Shown: piece by piece, positions 45,882 through 56,186 of the stretch
Layout of the letters: every line of letters starts with the position of its first letter
Numbering within the stretch: the first letter of the stretch is position 1
NCBI GenBank assembly: GCA_014529385.2
Contig: CM043952.1
Location: 64,218,870-64,282,869 of the forward strand
Reading direction: 5' to 3'
From: Adiantum capillus-veneris
Taxonomy: Eukaryota > Streptophyta > Polypodiopsida > Polypodiales > Pteridaceae
Length of the DNA stretch: 64,000 nt
The notes under the pieces: generated by a model
Seen by the model: only the letters and a program-made list of their open reading frames with translations
Database searches by the model: none
Told to the model about the DNA's origin: nothing
Made by a program: the position numbers and the translations under genes

Positions 45882-46583
45882 CCTGTACTACAAAGAGGTG
45901 GATATTTTGTCAATGAAGGACCACAAATGCCTCCACCAAACACGAGAATTCCTATAGGAATTCCAAGAAGAGAGCCACCAAGATTCCCTTCAAGAGCGAT
46001 AACGAGAGAAGGATTGGGAGAGTCTCTGGTTAGACTTGTAGACAATCGACAAGTTAGACCATCCCAAGTCCAGAAATGGGTAAACAGAAATTACTCCGGA
46101 GATAAAGATCCGAGAGATCACGTAGCGGCTTTTAGAAGAGTGATTAGAGCAGAGGAAGTTTTAGATTTTGCGACACAGTTTGCGGGATTTGCATTGACTC
46201 TAGAAGATGATGCACCTACATGGTTCGACTCGGTGGAAAAATGGGATTTTGAGCCAAAAGGCATTGCTCACAACACGGTCTCACAAATCCATAGATTCAA
46301 ACAGAAAGAGAATGAATCAGTACGCAAAGCATCATTTCGGCTCAAGAGATATGTTAAGCTCTGTCCGAGAGCGGAATTACCTACGCAAGCACGACTGATG
46401 CTGATCTTTATCCAGGGACTGAGACATGCGGGCCTTCATAAGGATCTGCATATGATAAGGAGCATGACGCTAAACGAGTTGATCAAAGAAGCTCTTTATC
46501 TAGTGGATAACTGTAAGGCATACAAAGAAAAGGACTTAAAGAGTCAAGGAGATGACACATCCTCTCAGCACAGTGTTTCATAG
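45882..46583 (+). CDS. Retrotransposon Gag core of the non-autonomous element
   Basis: The open segment from ATG 45927 gives 218 residues. After a Pro/Arg-rich start (MPPPNTRIPIGIPRREPP) comes a Retrotrans_gag-type helical domain (DPRDHVAAFRRVIRAEEVLD, APTWFDSVEKWDF, RFKQKENESVRKASFRLKRY, LIFIQGLRHAGLHKDL). This is the nucleocapsid-forming protein of Ty3-like elements. It is in the same frame as the ORFs on both sides. It ends at TAG 46581-46583, then a TGA at 46716-46718 before the next ORF. Confidence 0.85.
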   Translation, partial: PVLQRGGYFVNEGPQMPPPNTRIPIGIPRREPPRFPSRAITREGLGESLVRLVDNRQVRPSQVQKWVNRNYSGDKDPRDHVAAFRRVIRAEEVLDFATQFAGFALTLEDDAPTWFDSVEKWDFEPKGIAHNTVSQIHRFKQKENESVRKASFRLKRYVKLCPRAELPTQARLMLIFIQGLRHAGLHKDLHMIRSMTLNELIKEALYLVDNCKAYKEKDLKSQGDDTSSQHSVS

Positions 46584-46751
46584 ATAAGTGAGTCCATTGC
46601 CAAGCCAACGGCACCTATTGATCAAGAAAAGCTTATCGACGACTTGGTCAAGAGATTGATTCCTCTTGTAAGGTCTGATTCGGAAGAGCCGAAGTGGTGT
46701 GAAATTGAGAGAAAATGAACGAACCATACGGGAGAAGAGTGCTATTATAGC

Positions 46752-49700
46752 ATGGAAAATGCTAGGGAGAGGTATGTACAACCTGTTCCAGAAGCACCTA
46801 CTCCACCTAGATACATTACGGGGAATGCGCCAGGACCAGTAGGAGTTTTAAGGCCACAGCTTGTCTTAGGACAACAACCTCCGTTGTTGCCAGGTGCTAG
46901 AATGCCGGTAGACATGAGATACATGCCAATGATGGAAGCATCAAATAAACCAACACCAATACCAGCTACAATGTGGTATAGCAACCAAAGTGAGTACTAC
47001 CCTTCGGAGCAACAAAATGTGAGAGAAACACATGGAGTGGTGAGGCCGGTACAACCTCCATCTCCTGGGTTTCAATCAAGAGAAAGAAGGTATGAAATGG
47101 ACAAAAGGACATTGCGATTCATTGCAAATAACTGCTTATATAGGTCAAAGCTTGCTTATAGCCAAGAGGAAATGCTAAAAGAATCTCCTCAACCAAAAAC
47201 AGATTGTCACAAAAGTCGTGACAACCACTTGGTCAAACAATGTCCTCATACGGAGATCACTGAAGTAAATGCCTATTGTCTTGAGTGTGACATCACTCAC
47301 TTAATCCCCGATTGCCCGAAAAACCCAAACCAAATCAGGAAAATCACGACAAATGTATCAGGGATTGTTCAGCTACCTAGTAGCTCAAAAAATGAAAATG
47401 TCGTACCAATTCAAGTAGTTACGAGAGCACAAGCTCAAAAGAAAGCTGATGAGAATCCAGAGACAAAGAACACGGAAAGTGACATGAGTCCAAAGACAGA
47501 TGATGGACCAAAGACAAACGCACCTAGTCAGAAAACCAAGAGCAAACGAAATAGTTGGAAAGCTAGAAAGACTAGGATGAAAGCACGCAGGGAACGAGAG
47601 CAAAAATCCTTAGCTGAGAAGCTTACCGAAGCCGAGGAGAAGATAATACAACATGAGGAAAAGGAGGCACCTTCTCTTACACAGATGGTTAAACCTCTAG
47701 AAGAACCATCCACGGATGAGAAACCGAGAAGTGCTAGTTCAGGAGGATCTGTGTTGGCAGAGAAGGTTAATGAGACATTAGATGCCCTCTTGAAAGCCTA
47801 TGATGCGAGGCTCAAAAACAACCAAACCCAAGAACACAGGTGGATGACATATCCCTATACGGAACTAGAAAAGCAAAGGTTTGAAATGTGCAAGAAAATG
47901 ATTCAAACAGCCCAAGCTTTACTAGAACCACCAGTTGCAAAACCTGAGGATGTGATCCGTGTCATGCCTACACAAGTAATCCCACCAAACCAGGAACTAA
48001 AAGAGCCAGATTCTAGTCATGAGCATAGACCAAGCCTCAAAGACCCAGCATTAGAACCAAGGATAGTACTGAATACCACGGATAACTCTTCCGAGGGATT
48101 TCACCAAGCTATACCTGAGGATTGTAAAGAGATAGATGGTCTTGACGAATTGTGGAAACAAGTCAGAGAGGCCAATGAAGCCGATGACCTGAGAAGACGA
48201 GTAGACAAGTCTGGTGATGAACGAGGAGTGTTTCTACCACCAATAGAGGAATTTGAGACTGGATCTCAAATGAATCTAGACGTGCAATCGTATTGGGGCG
48301 AGAAAGGATCTGTACAATCTATGGATAGTCAACCCCATTCGCTAAGAACACTACCGTCCTACATGGGAGAGTACGAGACCAAGTCAGATGTGGTTGCAGT
48401 CCCATCACAGAGACTGTCTCCCAACAAGGCCATCGATTCAAAGGGGCTAGTAGATATTCTATCTACCCCAGTCACCTGTACAATAATGTTAGCCGAGTTG
48501 CTCAGAATAAGACCAAACATGTGGACTAATGTGGGTAAATGTCTAGAGAAATTTGGTGTAAAAACCCCAATGACTCAAATCGAGAAAGGCATCAAAGAGC
48601 TTGAAATGCTTCAACTAAATACTAGGCCAGTGTCATTAAACAAGGTAGGTGAGTATTACGAGGGAGAAGATGGAAACACCACCCTTCCTGTGGAATTCAA
48701 TAATGTAAAAACCATGGCAATCCTTGACAATGGAGCTGGTGTGGCCATTGCAACCAAAGAGGTTTGGAAAAAGTGGGGAAAACCTGCCTTGAGATCCACA
48801 CGAATGACCCTGCAGCTTGCAGACGGACACAAGGAAAAGCCCCTAGGACTCCTAGAAAAAGTACTTGTTACTTCTTGTGGCATTGAATATGAATACACTT
48901 TTGATGTTGTTGACTTTGGCAAGAAGAACAACTATGACATCATTCTGGGAAGACCATTCATGCGACAATTGAAAATGGTCCAAGATTGGGGTTATGACCA
49001 TATATACCTCAGACATATGGAGACCATAACAAAGATAAACTTGAGGGACCATAGATATAGGGATGTGACGAAAACACCGGTTGAGGAGTTTGATTCCGCC
49101 ACAGTAACAGGATCAGAACTTCCAGCTTGGTTAGGTAAGCCTAAAGAACTGTGGATATGTGGAGCTTCACAATGTGGTAGCTTAAAACGTGAGGAATGTA
49201 TCCTAGAGCGAGCTATGGAGGATAGGGACTATATCCCAGAACCATTTCCTGAAGAAGAGTTAGAGCCTTTTGGATGGGAACACATCTTGGCTACTCTGGA
49301 CGTGTGCACCATGGAGGATGCTCCCACAACAAAGTTTTGTGATGAAAATGGCTATGATGTCGTTCCTTATTTTGCAGTGAGTGTAATCCAGGAAAACGAA
49401 GAGATCCAGACATCAACAAGCTCTCGAAATAAGGAGCAAACAAAGAAATGTGGAGAATCAAAAGATGAAGAAGACGACGAGTTCTATGACTCTGTAGAAC
49501 ACTTCGAGCTTCAAGAAGATCAACGACCCAGGAATCAATGTCATCGCTACACGAATAAAGTGCATCAAAAGTGGATTCCAAAGTCCTCGATAAAGACACA
49601 GCCACCACAAGAATCCTCATACATGGCTCCTAATAAGGATGCAAAGACTCAGCTAGGAGGAATACGACTAGAGCAACGAGCTAACAAGGCTCTAATCAAT

Positions 49701-50363
49701 GGGCTAGAAAAGTCCTCCAAGAAACTACCACCCACGAGCAAACAGACAATAACTTTCCACTACCAGCCAAAAAATGAAGGGAAAGTACAAGAAGTCAACC
49801 TTGCTGAGGATAGTAGCGATAGTGATGAATCTTACGACATCCCCTATCATCAACTCAGTCCATCACTATCACCAACCCCTTCAGCAACAACCATGACAAG
49901 TCAAAAGAACAGGACAACAAGTCAAAGCCAAAAAGCTCGACAAATCTGGATACCAAAAAGCCAGATCGGCCAAAAACAGATATGGATCAAGAAGACAAAG
50001 ATCTCTAATGACAAATCACAAGATCCAACACCAAAACAAAAACAAGGAAAGCGTGCACGAACGGGTAAGAATATCACAAAGTCTCAAGATTTCACAACTC
50101 AAGTTTGGGTTCCAAAGAAGTTGATTCAATCACAAAAAAGTCAGGAATTCATTTGGATTCCAAAACAACCACAGTATCAACTTTCAAAGCCTAAATCCCG
50201 TCACCAACCAAGCATACAAGGGCTCAAGCAAAGACCACTGTTGACTCACACAACAAAAAGGTGGATCCCAAAGAAGTCTCTTCAAACACAAACAAAGCAC
50301 GGGCAAGTATGGGTTCCCAAACGAGAGCCAGCAACAAAACAACCAATAATCGCAAAGAAATAG
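46752..50363 (+). CDS. 1203-residue protein: zinc knuckles, retropepsin, W-[IV]-P-K repeats
   Basis: The longest intact ORF of the window. Residues 152-164 and 176-188 are two zinc knuckles with unusual CX2CX3HX4C spacing; the first has Ser for its second Cys. Residues about 265-310 are Lys/Glu/Ala-rich and probably coiled. The aspartic protease lies at about 645-760: MAILDNGAGVAIA holds the catalytic D659 in D-N-G-A (usual D-[ST]-G-A), and NYDIILGRPFMRQL fits the second half of the fold. The tail carries seven W-[IV]-[PK]-K motifs at about 941, 1066, 1078, 1119, 1135, 1171 and 1187 in Gln/Lys/Ser-rich sequence. No RT or integrase follows. It shares frame with Gag, so Gag-PR fusion is the likely ancestral state. 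The function of the tail is unknown. Confidence 0.85.
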   Translation: MENARERYVQPVPEAPTPPRYITGNAPGPVGVLRPQLVLGQQPPLLPGARMPVDMRYMPMMEASNKPTPIPATMWYSNQSEYYPSEQQNVRETHGVVRPVQPPSPGFQSRERRYEMDKRTLRFIANNCLYRSKLAYSQEEMLKESPQPKTDCHKSRDNHLVKQCPHTEITEVNAYCLECDITHLIPDCPKNPNQIRKITTNVSGIVQLPSSSKNENVVPIQVVTRAQAQKKADENPETKNTESDMSPKTDDGPKTNAPSQKTKSKRNSWKARKTRMKARREREQKSLAEKLTEAEEKIIQHEEKEAPSLTQMVKPLEEPSTDEKPRSASSGGSVLAEKVNETLDALLKAYDARLKNNQTQEHRWMTYPYTELEKQRFEMCKKMIQTAQALLEPPVAKPEDVIRVMPTQVIPPNQELKEPDSSHEHRPSLKDPALEPRIVLNTTDNSSEGFHQAIPEDCKEIDGLDELWKQVREANEADDLRRRVDKSGDERGVFLPPIEEFETGSQMNLDVQSYWGEKGSVQSMDSQPHSLRTLPSYMGEYETKSDVVAVPSQRLSPNKAIDSKGLVDILSTPVTCTIMLAELLRIRPNMWTNVGKCLEKFGVKTPMTQIEKGIKELEMLQLNTRPVSLNKVGEYYEGEDGNTTLPVEFNNVKTMAILDNGAGVAIATKEVWKKWGKPALRSTRMTLQLADGHKEKPLGLLEKVLVTSCGIEYEYTFDVVDFGKKNNYDIILGRPFMRQLKMVQDWGYDHIYLRHMETITKINLRDHRYRDVTKTPVEEFDSATVTGSELPAWLGKPKELWICGASQCGSLKREECILERAMEDRDYIPEPFPEEELEPFGWEHILATLDVCTMEDAPTTKFCDENGYDVVPYFAVSVIQENEEIQTSTSSRNKEQTKKCGESKDEEDDEFYDSVEHFELQEDQRPRNQCHRYTNKVHQKWIPKSSIKTQPPQESSYMAPNKDAKTQLGGIRLEQRANKALINGLEKSSKKLPPTSKQTITFHYQPKNEGKVQEVNLAEDSSDSDESYDIPYHQLSPSLSPTPSATTMTSQKNRTTSQSQKARQIWIPKSQIGQKQIWIKKTKISNDKSQDPTPKQKQGKRARTGKNITKSQDFTTQVWVPKKLIQSQKSQEFIWIPKQPQYQLSKPKSRHQPSIQGLKQRPLLTHTTKRWIPKKSLQTQTKHGQVWVPKREPATKQPIIAKK

Positions 50364-52150
50364 GTCCCAAAGAAGAACAACAAAACTGTTGTCAGTGCAT
50401 CGCCGCTTGAATTCCTACAATTCTTCCTACGATTACAGTACAGTTAGAAGAGAGCAAGTCGCTTCAATCAAGCAACGATACAAGAGCTTCAAACACCATT
50501 ACATTGCTTAGAATAGGAAGCCTCGCCAACAAATGCCAACAAGCAAATTGCTTATACCCACATCTTGCACAACATAAATCTTTTCCATGCATTGACTGTG
50601 TATACATAATAGGGCTACATTACAAGGCCTGCATAGGCACAACTTTTAATTGCCCAAGCACAACACATACCCTTTGCGATACCCTGTCGTAAAGGATGAC
50701 TCCAAATAGGAAGGGGGAAGGAATTCTGAATGTGGACCTAACATTATGACTATTAGAGGGCAATGTTTTGTGAGATGCATTGAATTTTTGCGTTTTATTG
50801 TGATAATTTTTTGACGAAATTTAGAGTATATGCCCTCATAGTAGTGTTACAGAGGAGTATGGGGACAAAATCCATATATGAGCCCCTAAGGACATGTGTA
50901 TAGTGTACATAACATTTAGATTTCTATTTGAATGATTTTTCTTTTGTTGAGTTGTTTTAAGATTTTCTTTGTTTATTATTAAGAAAAAAATTTAAAAAAT
51001 ATCCATAATCCACATGAAGAAAAGACTGACGAGAGGCTTGAGCACTACAAAGAGAAGAAGGTACAGGGAAACGATGAGATTTCACGAAGTATGTCTCAGC
51101 AGCCACTACAACAGCCGAAGAACTTGTCACAAAGCAGTGTCAACATGCAACCGACAAGTCATAAAAGTCAGAATCGAGTGGCTAAGCCACAAAATGAGTG
51201 AGATGTTAGTCCCAAAGCTTCAAGTAATATTCTCTGTGGTCTAAGCGTCTTAGCTATTCTAGGTACTGCTCAAGCTGGAAGAGTTGAGCATATTTACGTT
51301 GTGTTGCTCATGTTGGTATAGGTGAGCAAAAGAGTCGAAGTTTAAGTACTTAGGTCTGGTGAAGTGAGGGAGAAGGTCCAAAAGACACTCACGTACTAAG
51401 CACAGTGAGATACGAGTGGAGAAACTTCTACATCAGAAACCCTTCTTGGAAAGGTGGAAGCTATTGAGACATCTTTTGATGTCACATGTGCTACATTTAT
51501 TCCTCGAAACACCCATCATCTCCTTTCACATTGCATGCTTTTGTTGACAAATTTCTCATATGCATATAGAGTGTCCCATACTTGGCACTTGCATCAGGCA
51601 CTCTTTCCGTGTTTCACCCAAGCACTCACCTTTCACGAACATGTACTTCACGTTCAACTGCTCGACTCCAATAAGAGCGTATACCAAAGGCATTTTTTTT
51701 CCACCGGGTTTTTTCCCTTTCGTCATCCAGGTTTTAGACCCTAATCTACAGACACCTATCACCATCCTCTTGTACATATTCCTTCTACATCAACAATAAG
51801 GAAATGCTACTCAAATCAATTGACAAATGAATTGGAGCACCAATTTCAGATCATAGCATACTTCTCCTCAATGGCGAGTCGAAGAATGGCCTACAATGAC
51901 AAAGCTGCAGACAACACTAACAACATGATTGCACAGGAACAAAGAAGTCCCCAATGAAGAAGAGCAGACATAAAAGTAATCAGAGGATCTCAAAAGATGA
52001 ATGGTTATGATGATCGATGTCCGCTCTAATAGATCATAGTTCTTGTTGTGGTTCGACAAAGTTACAAGCAGTGCAACAGATAAAGCCAAAACGACAGCAA
52101 AGACCACATCGCCATCGACAATCACGTCATGTCGGGGACGACATAAACAC
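50364..52150 (+). other. 3' untranslated interior of the non-autonomous element
   Basis: 1.8 kb without a convincing ORF; the short frames lack motifs. Bases 51268-51293 are the reverse complement of 7217-7242, linking this element to the decayed minus-strand one. No remnant of RT or integrase was found. Confidence 0.6.
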
Positions 52151-52162
52151 GGAAGGAGGGAA
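52151..52162 (+). promoter_or_regulatory. Polypurine tract
   Basis: GGAAGGAGGGAA immediately precedes the 3' LTR start TGTTGAC, as expected for plus-strand priming. Confidence 0.85.
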
Positions 52163-53119
52163 TGTTGACTGTTGGGTCAACAATACAACATAACTCAAGT
52201 TTCGTACCAAAGTCTTATCTTTTGCGAGTTATGAAATGCTGCGGATTATGGCTATAAACGTCATTTGTAATGAGTAGTTATTCTAAATTCAGAAGCCGGG
52301 GTGCAATGGCACTTCCAGATTGTAAATACAAAGCCATTTGACCCTTTCAACCCCATTTTTGGTTAAACCTAAGGTAGCCTTAGTATATAAGGTACCTAGG
52401 TCATTTTGTAAAGAGACTTTTATCATAATCAAAACTTAGCGCTGCCGTCTACTGTGTGTGAAAGAGAAAGAGAGTGAGCGTGAACTTCATCCTCTCGCTA
52501 CGCCCGGCTCGCTCAACGCATTGGAGATCCGATTGCACCATTGCTGTAGGCTCGAGGAGAGCTACGCGACAACGCCAAGCATTCCACGCGAGACGAAGCG
52601 CACACGCTGACGCATCTACGAGCTATTTGTGGCCGTAAGTGTATCAAACGATGTCTGATTTCTGCATGCTAGTAGTCTATAGAATCGTGGCGACATGAGC
52701 TACGCATAGGTACTCATAAATTTCAGTTTCGGGCACTTTCAAAATTCCGCTCTATCATCCTACGCGTTTTCCGCAGATGGGTTTAGAGTGAGGGTTTTGA
52801 GTGTAGAAGCTTAGGGACAGGTGTATCCTAGTGAGGGGATGGTGTTCCTTAAGTTTCGTACAAATCTGGCATGATTAGATGAGTTACCTTCCGCATGTGT
52901 GTATGTGGCTAGGTTGGTGTAGTTGAGAGCAGTGAGGTTCTTGATTGTGGTTTAGTTGGCCTTCCTGAGTGTTGTATGTGTAGGATGGTCTCAGCCTAAC
53001 AAGCTAAAGAGATTTCCTCCGTGTACCTATCGTGTCATCTCTATCCTCGATTGACATTATGTTGATCTAGGTAGTGTTTGCATGCACTTCATGGGTGTGT
53101 GAGTCGCTCCCGTCCAACA
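52163..53119 (+). repeat. 3' LTR of the non-autonomous element
   Basis: 957 bases. It matches the 5' LTR except for about 79 extra bases after TTTCGTACC (about 52209-52288) and scattered single-base differences. A TATA box lies at 52384-52390. It ends CCGTCCAACA, followed by the target duplication AAGGC. Confidence 0.9.
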
Positions 53120-55448
53120 AAGGCTTTGATGTCCTTTGGATAGTTGTACACAATAACAAATTTTTTAAAGACTTCTTCAGTCAGATACCTACCATAATAA
53201 AGAGAAATTTCTTAGCTGGAATTCATGACCAAAATTATAAAATCAACAGGGGTACTCGTTGACAGTAAAGCTTAGTCAAAAACCCTATTTGTCATACTTG
53301 TAGATGAAATATATCCAGTAACCATGCATGTACCATGCAGCTAACTAAGAAGAGGTAGATCCTTTTCTGTATGAACTGATATATAACAAAGGCTAGGCTT
53401 CATATGCAGACTGGCTGAACCAACCAGAAACTCTTCAACATTAACTGCATATTTGTATCCAAGAAACACCCATGTTAACCATTACACTTATGAATATTTG
53501 AAAGTCTAAATGTATCTAGGAAACAACCATATATTCACTCTTTTTACAGCCCTATAATAGTGAATTGCAACCTGCAAACTGCAAGCACGAAGGGAGAAGA
53601 TGGATGCAGACACACAATGAATGCAAAACCACAAACTTACTTCCTTGGCGATCAAAACTTCACATTCATGCCATACCTCTCATGTTCAGATGCTAAGTCT
53701 ATTCCCCAACGAACATCATTCTCAAACTTCCTATCCGTCACCTGTCAAAAGGTTGATGCAGATTTAGACCTTCAGACCCACCCTACACCTGCTATCAACA
53801 AGTAAGCAGATGCTCAAACCTTCTCAAGAATTTCAACTGCCTCAGTATACGTGATCCTTGCGAAAGGGGATGTTGCCACCAGACGAAGACGATCGAGAGC
53901 TGTCTTATCAAACATGTTGGCCATGAACTCCATGTCATCAGCACAATGCTCAAGCAGCCACTTGCACAAGAACTTGACACAATCCTCCGCACAGTTCATA
54001 TCATCCTACAAGAGAGATAAGCATGGCTGGTCATACAAAGAATAGGTTGGGACATGAGTGGCAAATACTCTAGGAGGCATCTATGATTTCGGGACATGCA
54101 TGAACATTGAAAGCTTTTGATAAGATCTTCCCCTCAAACTTCATTGAGGAAGGCACAATCAAACCGCACCGTGTTTCATGATTCTATGTATCGAAACTTT
54201 TTGCTTTCAAAAAAGCATTTGTTGATTCCCTTCTCCCCCCTCTAGAACATTGAGAGTGAAATCTAGTATCTACTACCTAGGTAGCGACACTAACTATGTA
54301 CTGAGGCAAATCCAAATGCTCATCTCTGCTTGATAGTATGAAGGCAGTAACGATGACTATTCCAAGTTTCGATCATATGAGTGCTTTTCAAATGTGTCAT
54401 CCAATGCGCTGTGCATCGAATTTTTAAATTAAAAATCCCTAGTATCTAGTTCCTCTAAAAAACATAATGAGGAGGTGCCTTTGAACCTTTCAGATAGTTT
54501 TGCAACTAAGGAAGCAAGCACACCACTTCCTCCATAATCAACAACTAAGGACAGTGATGCATTCGTACTAATATGAGCAGCCCATTGACAAGCCTTATTC
54601 TTGAGTTTAACCTGAAGACCCTCGCAGAACAAACTCAACAAAACAGTAAACCATACCTCAAGGTCAGCAAAAGCAATTTCAGTTCAATCATCCAAAATTC
54701 TGCAAGATGGCGAGTTGTATGTGAATTTTCAGCCCTGAATGTAGGTCCAAAAGTGTAGACGCTACAAGCATATGTCTCCACCTGGAGCTGTCCTGAAACA
54801 GTCAGGAATGCTTGTCTTGAAAAGAAGTCTGCAGTGTAATCCACAGCTCCATCCTTCTTTGGCATTCCTGGCCGGAACTTGCTCCGAGCTTCTAGTTGCA
54901 TCAGAGTGTCCTTTGCTTGTTTAAGTTCTTGCACAACAGTTGCAATCGTCCCCTTGTCGCCACCCTTTTTCAATTCCTTTAGAGCCTCACCCTTGAGAGT
55001 AACAGCATGCTTCGCTTCGTCCAGCTCAGCTTCAGAAGGGGGGGGTTTGGCTACAAATTCTCTCTCCCTCCTTTCTGCTTCATGAAACAGTGTGGTAACT
55101 TGAAACATCTCTCCTGCACCTTCACAGTCACTTGTCGTGATAATAGGAGTATGCACATACAAGAAACCATTCTGTTGGAAAAAAGTATGAATTGCAAATG
55201 CAAGAGCATTGCGATCCTTGCAACAGCTGCTATCTGCACAGAATGGTAGAAACATGATCAGTAACAAGTCTAGATAAGCTTCTGAAGTATTGCTTGTGCT
55301 TGAGAGTATTACAGTGTTTGTGCGAGCTCGCAGATGCAAATGGCCTCGGAGGTATTCCAAAGGAAGCCTTGTTTTCGCAATTGGGTATGCTGACGGGTTG
55401 CATGTGCCTACTTCCAAGACTTTGGAAACCTTAAATTCCACTTTTTAC
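53120..55448 (-). pseudogene. Asparaginyl-tRNA synthetase, exons 2' to 6a
   Basis: Exons on the minus strand: 2' (55313-55448, [20 protein letters not shown] to RARTNT); 3 (54657-55233, IAAVARI then [34 protein letters not shown], the plant-type Lys/Glu insert, [18 protein letters not shown], and motif 2 [16 protein letters not shown]); 4 (53820-54005, DDMNCAEDCVKFLCKWLLEH to EILEK); 5 (53677-53741, ENDVRWGIDLASEHER); 6a (53120-53188, YLTEEVFKKFVIVYNYPKD). Junctions obey GT-AG and keep phase. Lesions: a 1-base deletion near 55213, another near 54681, a 9-base deletion near 54762, loss of the first half of exon 2 at about 55448, and the LTR element in exon 6. The family is certain; this copy cannot encode a complete enzyme as read. 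Confidence 0.92.
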
Positions 55449-55472
55449 CTTCATTATGTAAGAGCAGTTTTA

Positions 55473-55819
55473 GGCGCGTGTCACACTGGGACGGGCGCCC
55501 ATGGGGATTTTGCAGGCAGTGGCAGCCTTTTCATGTCACACTTGGTCAATATTAAAATGTTGGCCATAGGCTTCAGCGAACAGACATTGGCCAAGTGGTT
55601 TGACGAGCGCGTTTCACATTGCAGGACAGGGCTCAAGGCCTCTCTCGCGCCTCCCCGCCCTCACTTTTTCAGTTGTCCACCACTTTGAGAAGATGGCCGG
55701 GCAAGCGAGGCCGCCCCTCTGACAATACCTCGCGGCCAGCTTCGCGTTTTTTCACCAACGAATAACGACACGCCATCTCAGCTTGGACCGCATTTGCCTG
55801 CCCCAGTGTGACACGGGCC
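55473..55819. mobile_element. MITE with TTA target duplication, PIF/Harbinger-like
   Basis: Terminal inverted repeats of about 24 bases (left GGCGCGTGTCACACTGGG; right, on the other strand, GGCCCGTGTCACACTGGG) bound a 347-base element flanked by TTA on both sides (55470-55472 and 55820-55822). A 3-base TTA/TAA duplication is typical of PIF/Harbinger. The interior has no transposase. It lies 25 bases from the broken end of AsnRS exon 2. Confidence 0.8.
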
Positions 55820-55998
55820 TTAGAAACCTTGAAAAGAGAGGCAGTCCACTTGGCTCATCTTCATTGGAGAGAGAACTTGGAAAATTAAAACTAAAAACCC
55901 GTAAAAAAAGAACTCCTAAAGTAAAGCTAAAATCTCGTAACGCTGACGCTAAAAAAAGCAAGAGGCCACCACCTTTTATAGCAGCGCGCGCACACACA

Positions 55999-56000
55999 GG

Positions 56001-56036
<36 letters not shown>

Positions 56037-56117
56037 AATTGACGACGCAGAGCAGAAAACACAGCGGAGAAGAGAACAGGTACTCGTTTTTTTGTCCATC
56101 CTACTGCCGGGGGGAGG

Positions 56118-56186
<69 letters not shown>

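Larger units (their letters stand above)
42374..53119 (+). mobile_element. Non-autonomous LTR retrotransposon (Gag-protease only), inserted in AsnRS exon 6
   Basis: 5' LTR 42374-43251 and 3' LTR 52163-53119 are near-identical apart from one 79-base indel. They start TGTTGAC and end CCGTCCAACA. A 5-base target duplication, AAGGC, flanks the element at 42369-42373 and 53120-53124. A tRNA-Asp-type primer site follows the 5' LTR and a polypurine tract precedes the 3' LTR. The 8.9-kb interior encodes Gag and a retropepsin in one frame but no RT, RNase H or integrase on either strand. This resembles the TR-GAG class described in plants, which need enzymes supplied by other elements. Complete ends and similar LTRs suggest recent movement. 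Confidence 0.92.
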
